Below are positions 12,201 to 37,680 of a DNA stretch of 64,000 nt, one piece after another (positions within the stretch are counted from its first letter, which is position 1; the number at the start of each line of letters is the position of its first letter). The DNA comes from Anas platyrhynchos. Its lineage: Eukaryota; Chordata; Aves; Anseriformes; Anatidae. The stretch lies in contig NC_092607.1 in the NCBI RefSeq assembly GCF_047663525.1, forward strand, positions 2,885,001 to 2,949,000, read 5' to 3'. The notes below the pieces were generated by a model. The model saw nothing but the letters and a program-made list of their open reading frames with translations. It did no database searches and was not told the origin of the DNA. A program made the position numbers and the translations under genes.

Positions 12201-12257
12201 CTCCATTTTCCATTCCTTTTCTTGATTACTAACAAGTCTCCATTTTCCATTCCTTTT
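12201..12257. repeat. 37-bp period direct repeat
   Basis: CTCCATTTTCCATTCCTTTT occurs at 12201-12220 and again at 12238-12257, separated by 17 bases. It belongs to the LTR-like segment. Confidence 0.9.
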
Positions 12258-12291
12258 GAATAACATGTCTTGCTTTAAGTTGTCAAGCAAC

Positions 12292-12735
12292 TCAGACTTC
12301 AGGCCTTATGTATCCCGTTCTTCCCAGATTGAAGAAAAACACATCCGTTTCCTTTTCAAGACCAATGAGGCCTTGGTCAAAAGGCACCTCCAGGTCACCA
12401 GGGGGCGTAACAGCAAAGGCCTTCGCTGGCTGTAGCAGCAGAGGGGCCCATGGCGTAGCAGTCCGATCACTAAAGGAGCCCGCAGCTCCCTCACTGTCTG
12501 GCAAACCACATGCTTCTGACTGTGGTCCCACAGGGCTCTTTAAGGCCTCAGAGACTGCTCGCCAGGTGCCGAGCAATCCCACTGCAACCTTGTCGTTTCT
12601 CGTTGCAGAGTCCCACACCTTGACCTCAGTTTGGTCCCATGTTTCAGGATCATAAACTGTCCGATTGTTAATAAGGAGAATAAGCTGTAAGGTTATCAGG
12701 ACAGTCTTTGTTCCTAAGGACGTATGATTCCCCAT
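12292..12735 (-). pseudogene. Retroviral gag-like 5' fragment
   Basis: An open frame of 147 codons starts at an ATG at 12735-12733 and reads MGNHTS. Gly2 with Ser6 fits the N-myristoylation pattern of retroviral matrix proteins. The start lies about 170 bases downstream of a possible primer-binding site and LTR, as expected for gag. No capsid major-homology region, zinc knuckle, protease or polymerase follows. The frame stops at 12292 just before the left LTR-like segment, so most of the internal region has been lost. The match to gag rests on position and the N-terminal motif only; the rest of the sequence is not recognised. Confidence 0.4.
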
Positions 12736-12908
12736 AATGCACAACTGCTGACCAGCGAGGGGCAGTTGTGTGCGCGGCTCCGCTTCTCTCAGCTCGAGCT
12801 TCTCTCCAGCTCCAGTGCGCCTGTTCCCAGCGACTTTCTGTACGAGCTTCTCCGAGCAGTTTGCTGAGTTTGTCCGAACCTATCTTCATGAGGCAATCAA
12901 AGTGCCTG

Positions 12909-12926
12909 TTCCCATCCTGGTCTCCA
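12909..12926 (-). other. Candidate retroviral primer-binding site
   Basis: On the minus strand a TGGAGACC stretch lies just downstream of the right LTR-like segment and upstream of the gag-like leader. TGG start and position fit a tRNA-primed site. The tRNA is not assignable with confidence. Confidence 0.35.
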
Positions 12927-12929
12927 TTC

Positions 12930-13284
12930 TGCCAGCCTGTTCCTCTTCACTTCTTCTTCCTGCTTCTTTATTGATGTAACTTCATCGTGTTGCCTTTTTT
13001 TCCTTTTTTCTTTTTCTTCTTTCTTGATGGCAGGCTCCCCTCTTACGCCCTTCTCTCCACAGCCGTTCTTTTCAAAACAACTTTTCATTGGTCAAACAAC
13101 TTTGAATGTAACAACAACAGCAAACCCAGAAACATCCATGCCTTAACGGCGAGACTGCATGGAGTCTCCTGCATCACCCTTCTTTGTTCCCTCTAAACTC
13201 TTTTATATTCTTGATGGCCTCATCGTTAAGAGTCTAATGTTATCTCAACCACGGGGCTTTCCAATCCCCATGGCCACATTCCCA
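12930..13284 (-). mobile_element. Probable LTR (5' LTR of the ERV remnant)
   Basis: On the minus strand it begins with TG at about 13284. It has a TATAAAA box (13207-13201 on the minus strand), a CCAATGA motif near 13085-13095, and an AATAAA signal (12972-12967). It ends close to the candidate primer-binding site. A polypurine tract (AAAGAAGGGGGAGA, 13287-13300) sits immediately upstream, which normally precedes a 3' LTR. The segment lies within 500 bases of the UBE2V1 start codon. Ends are approximate and the family is not named. Confidence 0.45.
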
Positions 13285-13469
13285 AATCTCCCCCTTCTTT
13301 ATTAATATCAACCATTTTCTCGACACGAATTACCACTCCATATATAACAGATTGTCACAGAGTGTGAACATTTTTAATGCATCACAGCTACAACCTGCTG
13401 TTCTCTGGCCGTAACGAACCCAATTTACCACTTATTCGCATTAATTGCAACTGGACGTTAAAGGCTCGA
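13285..13469. other. Short spacer between ERV remnant and UBE2V1 CpG island
   Basis: This AT-rich spacer holds the polypurine tract at 13287-13300 and no other recognisable feature. It ends where CpG density rises sharply. Confidence 0.5.
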
Positions 13470-13762
13470 AAGCAAGCGGGTGTCAGGCACACGGGGGGGG
13501 GGGGAGGGGCTGTGCTCCCAGTGCCGAGGCGCAGACCGCCCCGGGCACCCTCGGCTAAACGCAAACCCCGCGCAGCTCCTTCGCGCGCGCCCGCCCGCGC
13601 GACAAAGCTCCGCAATCCCCTTCCGCGCTCCACAAAATTTTCTCCTCCTCCCCTTCCCCTCGGCACTTAGCGCGCCCGCCCGCCCGCGCCGCGTCGCGCC
13701 GCCGCCTTCCCGCGCCGCGCTGCCGCGGGGCAGGGGGCGGCGCTCTGGGGCAGCGGCGCAAG

Positions 13763-26706
<12,944 letters not shown>

Positions 26707-28106
26707 TTAAAAAAAAATCATGCCCCCTTTATTCAATTTAAGCTGTCTTCATTTTCCACAGTAGTAAATTTTCTAGATGCATCTTGTAGACCTCAAAATA
26801 CTGGAAAGGAAGTTCCCATTCAAAGGAAGTTTTTCTTGAGATACTGTAAATGATACTAATTTTTTCATTTGAAATATAAGTTGTGCTATAACAAATAATC
26901 CTGTCGTGTAACCACTGTCCACATAGCTGAACTTCTGGTATCAGGAAAAGTCTATTTAAATTTATTACTGTTAAGACCAGTGTGGCACATCTAACTTAAC
27001 TGTGAAAGCATACCTCCCACAATCACCTTGCTGTGTGTCTGGCCTGTTTTTTTTTTTTTTTTCTTTTTTCTTTTTCTGTCTTTTGCAATAGAGTCGAAGC
27101 TCAGGGCTGTTTATTAGAGTAGACACAAAGGTTTTTGCTTCCAGTACTACACTGGGCTTTACGGACTACTAATGGGGATGTGTGCTAACCTCAGTCATCC
27201 CTCCCTTTGTGCTATCTCTAGTAAAGGCTGAATGTGACTGTGGTCATTTTTGTTTTTGTATTTTTTTAAATGCCCTGATAATCTGGGGCAAGCTTTCCTC
27301 CTTCCCTTTGGCCAAGGCATAGATTGTATTTCTCTTCCTGGTCCCCCTCATCAGTAACGTGGGCATTTGGTGAGGGATTCAGGGTTCTTTTAATCTCTTC
27401 CCTCTTCCCCTCTTTTTAGTGGGGGTGCTGCTTTCTTTTTGCCCCTTTTTGTGACTCTTCTCACCCCTGGACAGCAGGGGTAAGCGTTGGGGCAATAACT
27501 TGACCTGTTCCCTCCTGCTTATTGTTCTGGTTTTGCAACAAATTTAGTCTTCACCAGCCTGGGAAACAAGAGTATCTGTTCTGCTCACAGACTGGGATTT
27601 TCCCTGCCCCTCTGGCACTGCTGCCACACCACCAAGCTGGCCACGGCTGATGTTAATAGATAGGCTTTTGGTGAAAAGAGCAGTCATTTACCAGGATTGC
27701 CGAAATCTTCTGCTGCCAAAGTTTAATGGGGAAACTGCACGTCCAGAATAAACACACACTCCAACTCAAATAGTTGTATTTTGGTGCTTTGGATTGACCT
27801 GAGAATGTTAATTAACTAAAACACAGCACTTATGTTCGGCCTTTTTAAAGATCTGACAGACAAATCAAGTCAGTGTAGACTTCAGTAGGATTCTGTTAAG
27901 TGTTGGAGGTGAAAACCCCTCTGTGAAGATTCTGGGGAAGTGGTGCGTACAGCAGATTAAGGACCTTTGTTGGCTTTGCATCCTGGCAAATCACTGCCTT
28001 TTCTGTTTTACTGTTTTGGACCACTAACTGCTGCAATGTGGATGCAGGCTTACATACCAACAACCTAGTGTGTCCGAAGTTTTATGAAAAAATCTAGTGT
28101 TTGTGT

Positions 28107-28140
28107 AAAAAAAAAAAAAAAAAAAAAAAAGAAAAAAAAA
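28107..28140 (+). repeat. Genomically encoded A-run in the 3' UTR
   Basis: 24 A, one G, then 9 A. AATAAA overlaps its end (28139-28144). It is likely to cause internal priming in oligo-dT libraries. Confidence 0.9.
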
Positions 28141-28315
28141 TAAACACATTTGAAAGCAGCAGCTCTCAAGTCAATGAACAATTGATGTTTCCATTAACTC
28201 TTTTGAGGAAAATATTAGTTGTAAGGATTTAACATCCTCTGTAATTAAAGTTTAACATAACAGTATTCCATAAGCAGCCTTTTTATTGTATCAGACCATT
28301 GCCTGATTTTAATAT

Positions 28316-28321
28316 AATAAA
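28316..28321 (+). terminator. UBE2V1: Polyadenylation signal AATAAA (UBE2V1)
   Basis: This is a canonical AATAAA followed by a GT-containing downstream stretch. It is chosen as the main signal because the resulting 1.6-kb 3' UTR is of ordinary length for this gene. Alternatives are at 27747, 28139 and 30177. Confidence 0.5.
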
Positions 28322-28340
28322 AAGTGTGCATTAATATTAG

Positions 28341-31300
28341 AAGGCTTTAATTGTATTTATGTTTAGAACTTTTATCCCTTATGGAATTTTGGGTTTGTTG
28401 GAAGTACCTTCCTACAGATCCCACGTAGATAACAGTATGTAAACTGGTGGTGAAAGGCAATTGTCTTTATCTAGCTGCTGCTTTTGTGCCAAGGAGAACC
28501 TTTTATTTGTAGTCAAAACCTCAGACAGACTTGCATAGACTTGGCAGTTGGTAACGTTATGTGACGAAAAGGAACCACAGGAACGACTTTCTAGCCGTGT
28601 GCTATCTGAAGGTGCTCTGCTACTGCGCTGACCTTTGTGTGCTGTAGTCCTGAGGAAATCAAATCCACGTACAGTTGCATGCTACACTGTCCATCAAGTT
28701 AAAGAAGAACTTCACAACCTGAAATTTTACCTGGTTTTCCTCAAATAGTGAACTGTAAAAAGCAGACCTCCTCTGTAAATCTCGATTAAAAACAGGACTG
28801 CAGAATTTTGCCCTTTTTGGGTGTCTCCACTAAAGAAGATTGCCAGAAGGTACTGGTTGTGCGTTCATTTCGATGTGGTGAAACCTGCCTCTTCCTGGGT
28901 GTAGGAGTGACGAGGGAACGAGCTGTGTATGTGAAACTTGCTGCTGTTTGCTAGTCTGGAATACTAACCAGTCATGGGGTAGCTCAGAGGGTGTCTGTGA
29001 AGACAATGCGACTAATATTTGTCAGCATCCTGTGCGTGTGTTTCTTTGAAACAGCTTGGTATTGAGAGATGTTAAATGGCAACTGCAACAATGCTCGACA
29101 ATTATGGTGTGGTTACCGGGTGTCGCTGTTGTAAGAACACCCCTGTCCTGTTCAGGAGGGCGTGGTTGGTACGTGTTGGGTGCTTCCCCAGCCTTCACAC
29201 TTCAAGCAATGGTTCTAAAGCCTTTGAAACCATCTGATCTGCTTTGCAGGCTGCAAGTTTGACCTGAACCATGCTTCTCTGGGATCTGTGCTAGCAAGAG
29301 TCCTGTGTTAACACAATTTGTCATACAAACTTCAGCTGTACTTTTTTTTTTAAAGAAAAAAGGTGTACCTTTTCTTACCTAGGAACTTCACTCTGAACAC
29401 ACCGGTACTCCAGTGCACTGATATTCCACTCTGAGTAGGGATGGTTTGGGAAAAAAACACACTAAGAGTCAGCTGCCAGTGAGTCCACGTGTTGTAGCTT
29501 TGTCAGTGTGTGTGCATCGTGGAAGGGATCAGTCATCCCACAGGCACTGTGGGTTTCTGGGTGCTGGGTCACACTTCAGAAATGAAGTCGGGGAATGACC
29601 TCACCTCTTCTCTGTATTTATTCTACCTCTGGCAGTATAAAGGCACGGCACTTGAGAGTTGATCCTTGCTCACCGTTGGTTTATGTCCTGAACTGGTGTG
29701 TCTGAAGGGAAAGATACGAAGAGGTAATAAGTGCGTTGGCCATAAAATAGATGCTGTTCCCTGGAGCCGGTACTGCTGGAAGTGACTGAAGCGTTGCTCA
29801 GGGAAGAGGCTGTGGTTTGAGCAGGACCTTGCCCTCTGCCTGCTCCTGCTGCTGCCTCGGGGGTTTGCGCAAGGCGTCGTGGTTGCAAATGCCCCGGACA
29901 CATCCATAAAACCTCACCCGCAGTGCCGGCGGTGGTCGCGGAGCGTGTTCGACTCAGCTGCTGGCGTGGGGACGGCAGAGGGAGCTAGCAGGCTTTGCAA
30001 CGCTTTGGTCCAAGCAAAGTGCAAGGGCTGCTTCACTTCGATGTTAACTCCTCTTGTGGGAACCGCTTTTCATACTTCTCCTGAATCATTTTCAGTTTTA
30101 AAAACCTGTTTAACACGGCTTTCTCACTGCAGAGGCATTAAGGGGAGACCAGCAGTGCAGTGAGGTTTTACTTCTTAATAAACACTGCCTGTTCCTTGCT
30201 TCTTGCTTTGCTGTAATTAAACTCCATGTGTTTTTGGGGAGCATGTGCTTAAATATGCCTTTTCTGAACTCTTAACTCAGTGCTTTGGACTTAATGATGA
30301 TGAAAGAAACTTAAAGTTTTAGATTAACAACTTTTAAGCCAAAAAGTGTCAACAGCTGCTCTGTGCGATGCCAGTGCTGTCGGAGTTTCAGCCTGGATTC
30401 ATACAGGGACAAACAGCAGCACGGCAGGAGCAGCAGGCAGTGCATGCAGAGCTGAATGCAGTTGTGCCCCTAATTCTTGGGCAAACAGCCCAACCAAACA
30501 ACAGAGCAGCCCAAATGTTTTATCTTAGCTGTGCTTGAGAGCTGCGATACCAGAGCTCCCTCTGGAAGTACCAGGCAGATGCAGCGTCAAGTTCTGCCAA
30601 TTTTAGCAAGGGAAACAGAAGCCAGAGACTTTTTCAAGAGTCCTTGACAGTGTAAGAAGCGATGAGATGTGCGCTCACTCCCTTTCCAAATATCAGTCTT
30701 TGTAGTGTCTTGCTTAGAGTTGTAGGTGCTGCTTGCGGCTTACCTTGCTGTTTGCAGTAATTGGCCGTTAGGCGTCTGAGGTTAGCTTAGCCTCAACCTG
30801 GCAGCGTTTCCTGCACCAAGGAACAGCACAGGGAATTCAGTATTTTTTTTAAGCTGGCATTTGCTTGCTCTGAAACAAGGGAGTTCCAGTTCTGCACGTA
30901 CCTGTAAATATGTGCCTACTTCAAGCTCTACCTACCTCAAGCTCAAAGACGGTGAAGAAATCTGATGATATTCTTAATATCTTTTTTTTTTTTCAACTTA
31001 ATAATTTAAATTTAAGTTTTCTCTGGTGGCTCAGAGTTTTCCTAAGTCGGTGGAAATTGCCATCTTGCATTAATCCTTGGCTCAGATGCTATCCAAAAGC
31101 CCGTTAACTTTGCTGTTGACTAAGAGTCAGGTCCCTTAACAGCTTCTCGTTTTCTCCGGTCCTGCTGCAGCAGATTGCTGGGGAAGGTGCTTAACTTTCA
31201 AGCCTGTGAAGGGCCCAAGTGAAGTCAAATAGGAGTTAGGCACACGCTTAAGTGCTTTGCTGGAGCAGAGCCAGGATGCTCAGCCCCTGCTAGGAAAGAG

Positions 31301-34300
31301 ACGTTTTTAGCTTTTATTGAGTGTCTTCTCCCTATCCATCCCTTCTGGGTGCTGTGTGCCCTCTGTTTGTGCCCTTACATTTTCCCCACGTCTCCCCTGT
31401 TTGTTGCAACAAAAAAGCAAAGAGCAGAAGACAACGTGGAAGATAAGGAGATAAGGTAGATTCTCATCGCTTTATGTCTGTCGAGCATCTTGTCGCCTTT
31501 TTCAGCCTTATCTCCTTTTGAATAAAGCCTACAAAGGGTTTTCAGAAATGTGGGTCCTGTCCTAATTTTCTACCTCGCAAGCTAGGTTGTTGGCGGCTTT
31601 GCCCTGACTTGTCTAGAAAGCCTTGCGGTACGGTGATGGGTAACGAGAGGGGAGAATAAATGTCAGATCCTGTCTAAAAGTCCCTTTCTTTCACTTGCTC
31701 AACATTTTTATCTTATTTCATTAGCTCTCCACTCATCAAAGAAAGTGTCAGGATAGCCAACGACAAAATTTCTTGGGGTAGGGAGGAAGAGGCAAGAGTT
31801 CTGGAAAGCGAGGGGAAGCAGGCTCTGAGCTCCCTCTCAGAAACGAGTCCCTTTTCCCTTCTCTCTTTACACGTCTGCTTTAAACCCCCTTGCCCAGCAT
31901 TTGCCTGATAAACACAGCAGAGAACAGGGGAGTTGTGTGCCTCGTGGCACAGGCTGTGGGGCAGATAGGTGCTGATCTGTGGGGTGTGAGTGCTGCCAGG
32001 TGCAGTGCGGGACGGGGTAAGGCAGCGGGGCTGGCAATGCAGGGCCTGAGCATGCTGGGGCTGGGGCAGGGTGTCAGGGTGAGCAGGGGGGCTGGGAGTT
32101 GACAGCCAACTGCTTTCTCTTCCCTCGGAGCAGGGGGGAGCATGCCAGCAGGATGCGCACACGGGCCCACACCTTCAGGAGTATTCCTGGAAATTGGGGG
32201 TAATGCTTAATTACAGCTGCCTGTAAGCGCTGGGGCTCGGCTGCTGGGCTATGTAAATAGGGTCATGATAAAGAGCGCCTGTGTGTGACGCTGGGGCAAC
32301 GACTGGGCTTGGGAAACAGCAGAACAGAGATCGCAGTAAGATATTTGCCAAACTTCTTTCCTTCCAAAGAGACCTCTTAAATCCCTGGGCTACCAGATTA
32401 AATGTTGTCCAAGGGTAGCGGCCAGATGTTTCTCAGCTGCTTGGACTGCTTTCCAGCTGAGAGTGAGCGAGTGGCTATCCAACATGCGAGCATTAATATA
32501 AACATTTTAGAGGCCTTGCCTTGAGCGAGCCATTAAAAACTTCCCACGGTACCGAGAGTGCTGCTGGCTTCCTTGGAGAGCATCAGCGTTGTGTAGCTCG
32601 CGCTCGAGTCCCCCACACGGGTCAGCCGCAGGCTGCCACCTGCTAACGCAGTGCTGGGGCCACGCCTCCCCCTCGCTTCAGTGGCGCCAGAGCAGTGTGG
32701 TCCCTGGAATTTGATTATTTGTGTTAGCAGATAATTTAGGCCAGAAGGCTTAGAGTGTTCCCTTCCTTCTCGGGATGTCGTCATGCTTCCCAGCAAAGCA
32801 CAATCCCGCGTCCTGTGTCCCTTCCCTTCCCCTCACCCCGCCAGCACAACAAAACCGCTTTCAGCTTGCCTCCTTCACAGGGTCACTGGCCACTAGGTTT
32901 AAGCTCATCTGTGCCTTGTGTAGGCCTGCCAGGAGGCGAGGATTTGATCAAACCCAGCATGTACGCTCATGTTTTTAATTACTGCATATATTTTAAAAAT
33001 GCGTTTTTAATGTGTGGTTCTTCTCCTGAAATATTCCCAGTTCCACCCGTGAGCTCCTGTTGGTGTGAAACGAGTATCCCTCACAGGTCACTGCTGCTTC
33101 TGTCGGCTCTCAGTGCCTTTTCTCCAGCACCTGGACTGCTCCAGTCCTAAAGCGAGGAGTGTTTTGCTCCAAACCCAGGTCCCACCGGAGCTGAGGGCTG
33201 CGTGGCTGTGCAGGCAGCCTCTGCTCTTCCCGCTGGGGAGCACATCGCGGGCTGGAGCTGGCGGTGAGTTCGTGCCTCGGGCTCTGTTTCCACAGTGTGT
33301 GTGAGTTGCCCACAGTCTCCCTGCTTCTCTTTGCCTTGAAGCTGCTCTGTGCCCAGGTGGCAGATGCCCCGTGCCTGCCCGAGGTGCTGGGCAGTCACTG
33401 TGACCTGGGGCTGCTGCTGGAGCTCCTCACCGTGGGCTGCGCGGGGAGCTCGGCTCCGCACCGGGGGTGGCTTCTCTTATACAAGGTTTGGAAGGCGCCA
33501 GTGGCATGGGGATGTGCAAAGAGTGGGGGTTAACAGAAACAACTTGGATACTTACACCGGAATGGTTCACGTCAGGCTTCTTGTGCAGCTCCTGGCAGCT
33601 TCGCTGGGGGAAGACAGTTACTTGACAAATACTCGCTGAGCTAATGAACGCCAGAGCACTTTGTGTGTCTGTAGCTGGGCTGCAAAACCCGTGGGAGATG
33701 TTTGCTGTGCTGGGTACTGAGCAGGAGGCCCTGAAGCTGGAGCAAACAGAAAAGCAAAAAAAATAACAAACCACATGAACAAACCCCAACCTGAGGAGGC
33801 CAAGCCTCTGTTCTCGAGATGTTCAAACCCTGCTCTGCTGTCCCGTCGTGGCAGCGCATTGTGCAGAGCAGCAGGGAGAGGGATTCTTAATGAAGGCGGC
33901 GTGTCCCCGGGCAGCCCACACTGCCGGTCAGCTTCTCTGTGAGGTGCTCAGCGCTTTCCTTATTCCCTGCTCGGGCAGGAGGTGTGACTCCACGTGTTCC
34001 GACAGGCTCTGGCGTTGTTTACACAGGCTGTGCCTGTCCACAGGTTGAATCCATCAGTTTGATAGCCCCTGACACTCTTACGTGGGGCGAATGCTTCCTG
34101 TTTAATTACCTGTAATAATAATAATAATAAAAAGGGTTGGAAACAGGAGTTTTAAACAAGCTTCTCAGAGTGAGGGTGCATCCCATCAGTTCGCGTGCTG
34201 TGGGTTAACCAGTTCTCTCTGTGAGCAGTGGAATTGTGTAGGGCAGAAATGTGCTGTTGCCGCCTTCCCTGCTGGGCAGGTGCTGACAGAGGTGCAGGGG

Positions 34301-37300
34301 GCCCTGTGCTGCGGGGTTTTTGGCCCCTGCCTTGCTCGGGCTGCCTCCCCGGGCACCAAAGCCCCGCGGCTCCGTCCTGCTGCCCTTCCCTGGTCTTCCA
34401 GCGAGGTCTGAGCAAGCGGGGCTGTGTGCGTGAGGGGCTCCAGGCACTCAGTACTGCAGGCCTCATTTCCACAGAGCAGGCACTCGGGTGACTCGGTAAG
34501 TCTGTCACCACTCCCCGAGTGGCAGCAGACGTGTGCGGACAGGGACAAGGAGAGCTCTGGAGCTGCAGACTGCCACAGTGTGATTTCTTTTGCCGTCCCC
34601 TTTCTGAGCGTGTCTTGCAGGACGGCTCTGCAGCACGGCTGTGCTGGTTTGGTGTGGTGCAGCTCTGGCAGTTGGGTGGGCCAGTTGGGAAGGGAATGGA
34701 GTGAAGGACTGAGGGTCCTGTATTGGAGGAAACTTGCAAAACTATGAGGTTAATCCTTACAAAGCAACTGCTTTGCCTAGGTGGAAACGGAGGTTTCTCC
34801 TACATCCTGAGAAGCAGCAATGCTGCAGTGGGTTTTTAACACCCATTTTCTGTTAACCAGTATTCAGCTAACATGAAAGCATGGATTTGTTATCCCTTGC
34901 AAAGAACATCCCCGTTTTCATCACGGTGACCACCTGCAGGACATATGGCCTGGACAGATTGACCTGCTGTTCCTCAGCACATCCCACATGGCTTCGTGGG
35001 GCTGCGGTCCTGCTGAGCACACGGTGCCATGCATGCCCCACGCTGCTGCAGGAGGTTCAGCTGCTGCACCCTGCTCCTAACGCCCCCGAACATCGTGGGC
35101 TTGAGAACCACCGGGCTTGACCCGGGCTCCACGGCACAGAATGGGGGCTGGTGTCAGTCTGGGCAGAGGAGGCGGCTGCGGGAGTTCATTCATAAGGGCT
35201 GAAGGCTATTGCAGTGGGTGTGAACTGACGTGGATTTATGGCGGGGAGAAATTGCCGAGCCAAGCTTCTAATGAGATTACCAGCTCAGCTGTTGAGCACA
35301 GAACAGAGGTGCTGATACGATGTGCTGCCACGCGCAGCCTCTTGCCCGTGCCAGCAGGCAGCTTGACACCTGGCTCGGGGCAGCCCCAGCCCCTCCTAGC
35401 GGGGGAGGCTTTGGTCTGGGGGTCCCTGGCTGCTTCCTCTGCCCTCTGGTGCACTGATGGTCTTGTCAAAGAAGTGGAAGGAGCAGATGATGTGCTGACT
35501 GCTATTTCAGTGTTCCTGCTTTAGGAAGGGCGAAGTCAGAGGGGGGTTTGGTGAAGGGCTGGGGCCTGGAGGCAGCAGGAGCCTGCCTGGGGGCAGCATC
35601 CATGTGCTGCCGTGGGGGCATGAGGGTGAGGAGGGCGTGAGGCTCAGTGTGTTGTGTGGGGAGCAGGGGCTGCCCCTATGGACCCCACGCACCCTGTGAG
35701 CAGGGGAAGGCACAGGGGTGCGCTGGCTGACTGCAGGCACTGCTGGCAGTGGAGCTGAGCACTCCGTCCTTGCAGGTACAGCTTCCTCCTCTCCTTCTTT
35801 AACGAAAAGGAAAGCTTTTCTCCAGACTGGTGCTGTCTTTTCTGTAGGAGATGCAGGGCGAAGGCCGGTGGCTTGTCCCCATCGCTCACTTTCAGACTGG
35901 GAACAGCATTGTCCCTGGGTGTCCTCTTTGTCCCAGTGCCGCTGACAGCCCCTGAGTCCCTGGCATCCTTTAGGCTGCAGGAGGCACTGAGGGGGCTTCA
36001 AAAAACCTGACAGTACTGAAAAATGATTTTCAAACATATTTACCATCTTGTGTAAAACGTCATGAGAGGCCTTGTGGCTCTGTCTGGCACACCTGGATCA
36101 GTCCAGGTGGGACTCCTCCCTTGAAATTGGGCGATGGACTTGTCCCAGAGGCACGGCCAATGCAGCTGAGCGGGATGGGACACTCCTGGTCCGGCTGCTG
36201 CCCTGCTCCCAGGGCCCCTCAGTAGCATCAAGGTGCCCTGCTCCTCTCTGGGCTTTAGGTTCTGTCCCTGGCCGCTTTTCTGTCTCACCTCCTTGCACAA
36301 CAAATTCTTAAAGGACTTTTTTTGCCTGTACTTACAGTGCTGACCTTGGTAGGGGCAAGGAGAGGAGGAGCCTGCCAAGATCAGACCTATAAATCCCAGA
36401 GGGACTGCTCTTACGTGCGGGAGAAAACCCGACCCTTGCGAGGTCCACGCTGTGCTGCTGGCGCCTGTTCCAAAGCAACGCCAGCCGTCTGTCTCTGTGT
36501 TGGCTGCATTCACAGTGCTCACCCCTGTGCCACCCACACGTGCAGGCAAAACCGAATTTATCAGCATGCCTCACTGTAACGCACACTTTCATGTCTTCTC
36601 GTGGAGTAATCAGCCATGCTTTGGGGATTAATTCCAACTTTTAACTTCACTGGAACAATTTTTAGCGTTTCTGTAGAGTAACACCTGTGTCTTTGATGTT
36701 TTCTGGTGTGAATGAGACCAGAAGGTAGCTTCTCGGGGTGTTTTCTTGTTTTGTTTTTCTAAGATTTTTAGGAATGTCAAGTAATGGAGATGCTCTTAAC
36801 AGAGGGATGTGAGAAAGCAGTTTGTTCCCACCCATTTAACTCCCAAGTGCGTGCTGCTGCCCCCCCACTAATTGACAGTCATTAACTGTGGGGTTTGGGG
36901 CTTCATTCTTGAAAGCCCTTCCCCACACCCCTGGTAATCCCACAGCCCCGTGCTGTTGGCCACTGTGTACCCTGGCTCTGCCTCCTGCCGGGAGCAAAAG
37001 CAAAACCCGAGCCCTGGAGCTTGCTCCTGGGGCTGCTCCTAATCCCCGATGCCGCAGCCCTGCGGTGCCTGTAACCCTTTGAAGGATGGTCGTGGGGTCT
37101 GCATGCAGATTTTGTTGCTCAGTCGAATTCCCACCATGGGGCTTTGGTGCAGGAGGCACTCACCAGCCTCTGGTGAGGTCTGGTTTGGGATTTTAGAGCA
37201 GGAGGGAGGTGAGTGAAGGCAAACATCTGCAGTGGAGCTGCTGCTGGGGCTTGGGCCATGCCTTGGGGACACAGTGCCCAGTGCTCTCTCCCCTGGGGGA

Positions 37301-37680
37301 GAAGATCTGACGCCAGGCTTGTCAGCAAAGCTGCCGGTTGCTGGGGTTTGGTGCAGTGCTCCGAGACCCCTCAAACCCTTGTGTGGCAGTCAGGCATCGC
37401 GCATGAAATGTGTTGGCTTTTGGTCAGTGTCTGTTGGACCAACTTGTAACTGGCGATGTCCATGTGGAAAATCCTGGCAGATCCCATTCCCCTGGTGGGA
37501 GTGAGTGCCTCTAGGCACAGACCTGCTCAGACCCAGGCTGAGATGTGGCCTCCCATCTATTTCCATTCCCTGTGTCCCCGGGAGGAGGAGGATGCGGTGT
37601 GGCTGAGAAGAAAACAGAATTTTTTTTCCCCTCTGTCTAGCAAGGAAGGCATTGCTCCGAGAGGGAGCTTTCTGCTGGAG
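28341..37680. other. Intergenic beyond UBE2V1, no gene seen
   Basis: No exon is supported. An AATAAA at 30177-30182 may be a distal signal for UBE2V1. An AAT microsatellite lies at about 34113-34130. GATA-type motifs cluster near 31440-31520 (GATAAGGAGATAAGG and CTTATCTCCTTTTG). Open frames in 33-37 kb have no domains and overlap each other on both strands, as expected of GC-rich non-coding DNA. Confidence 0.5.

Larger units (their letters stand above)
11895..12266 (-). mobile_element. LTR-like segment (left end of ERV remnant)
   Basis: On the minus strand it starts TGTTATTCAAAAGG at about 12266. It contains a two-copy 20-base repeat and a two-copy 73-base repeat resembling U3 enhancer repeats. 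It then has a GGTGGAGCG...CTCCCCGC...CACCCAGCGCTG block (about 11960-11995) like R regions I recall from avian ERVs. The usual AATAAA after that block is not intact. It does not resemble the right-hand LTR-like segment at 12930-13284, so the two may come from different elements. Confidence 0.45.
26707..28340 (+). other. UBE2V1: UBE2V1 3' UTR
   Basis: This runs from the stop codon to the most likely cleavage region about 15-25 bases after AATAAA at 28316-28321. Other AATAAA signals at 27747-27752 and 28139-28144 could give shorter forms, and a further one at 30177-30182 a longer form. It has a T-rich tract (about 27047-27076) and an encoded A-run (28107-28140). Confidence 0.7.

Noticed and set aside
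30920..30950. CTACCTACCTCAA as a let-7-type target site
   Set aside because: It lies beyond the likely UBE2V1 3' end and a seed match this short is expected by chance.
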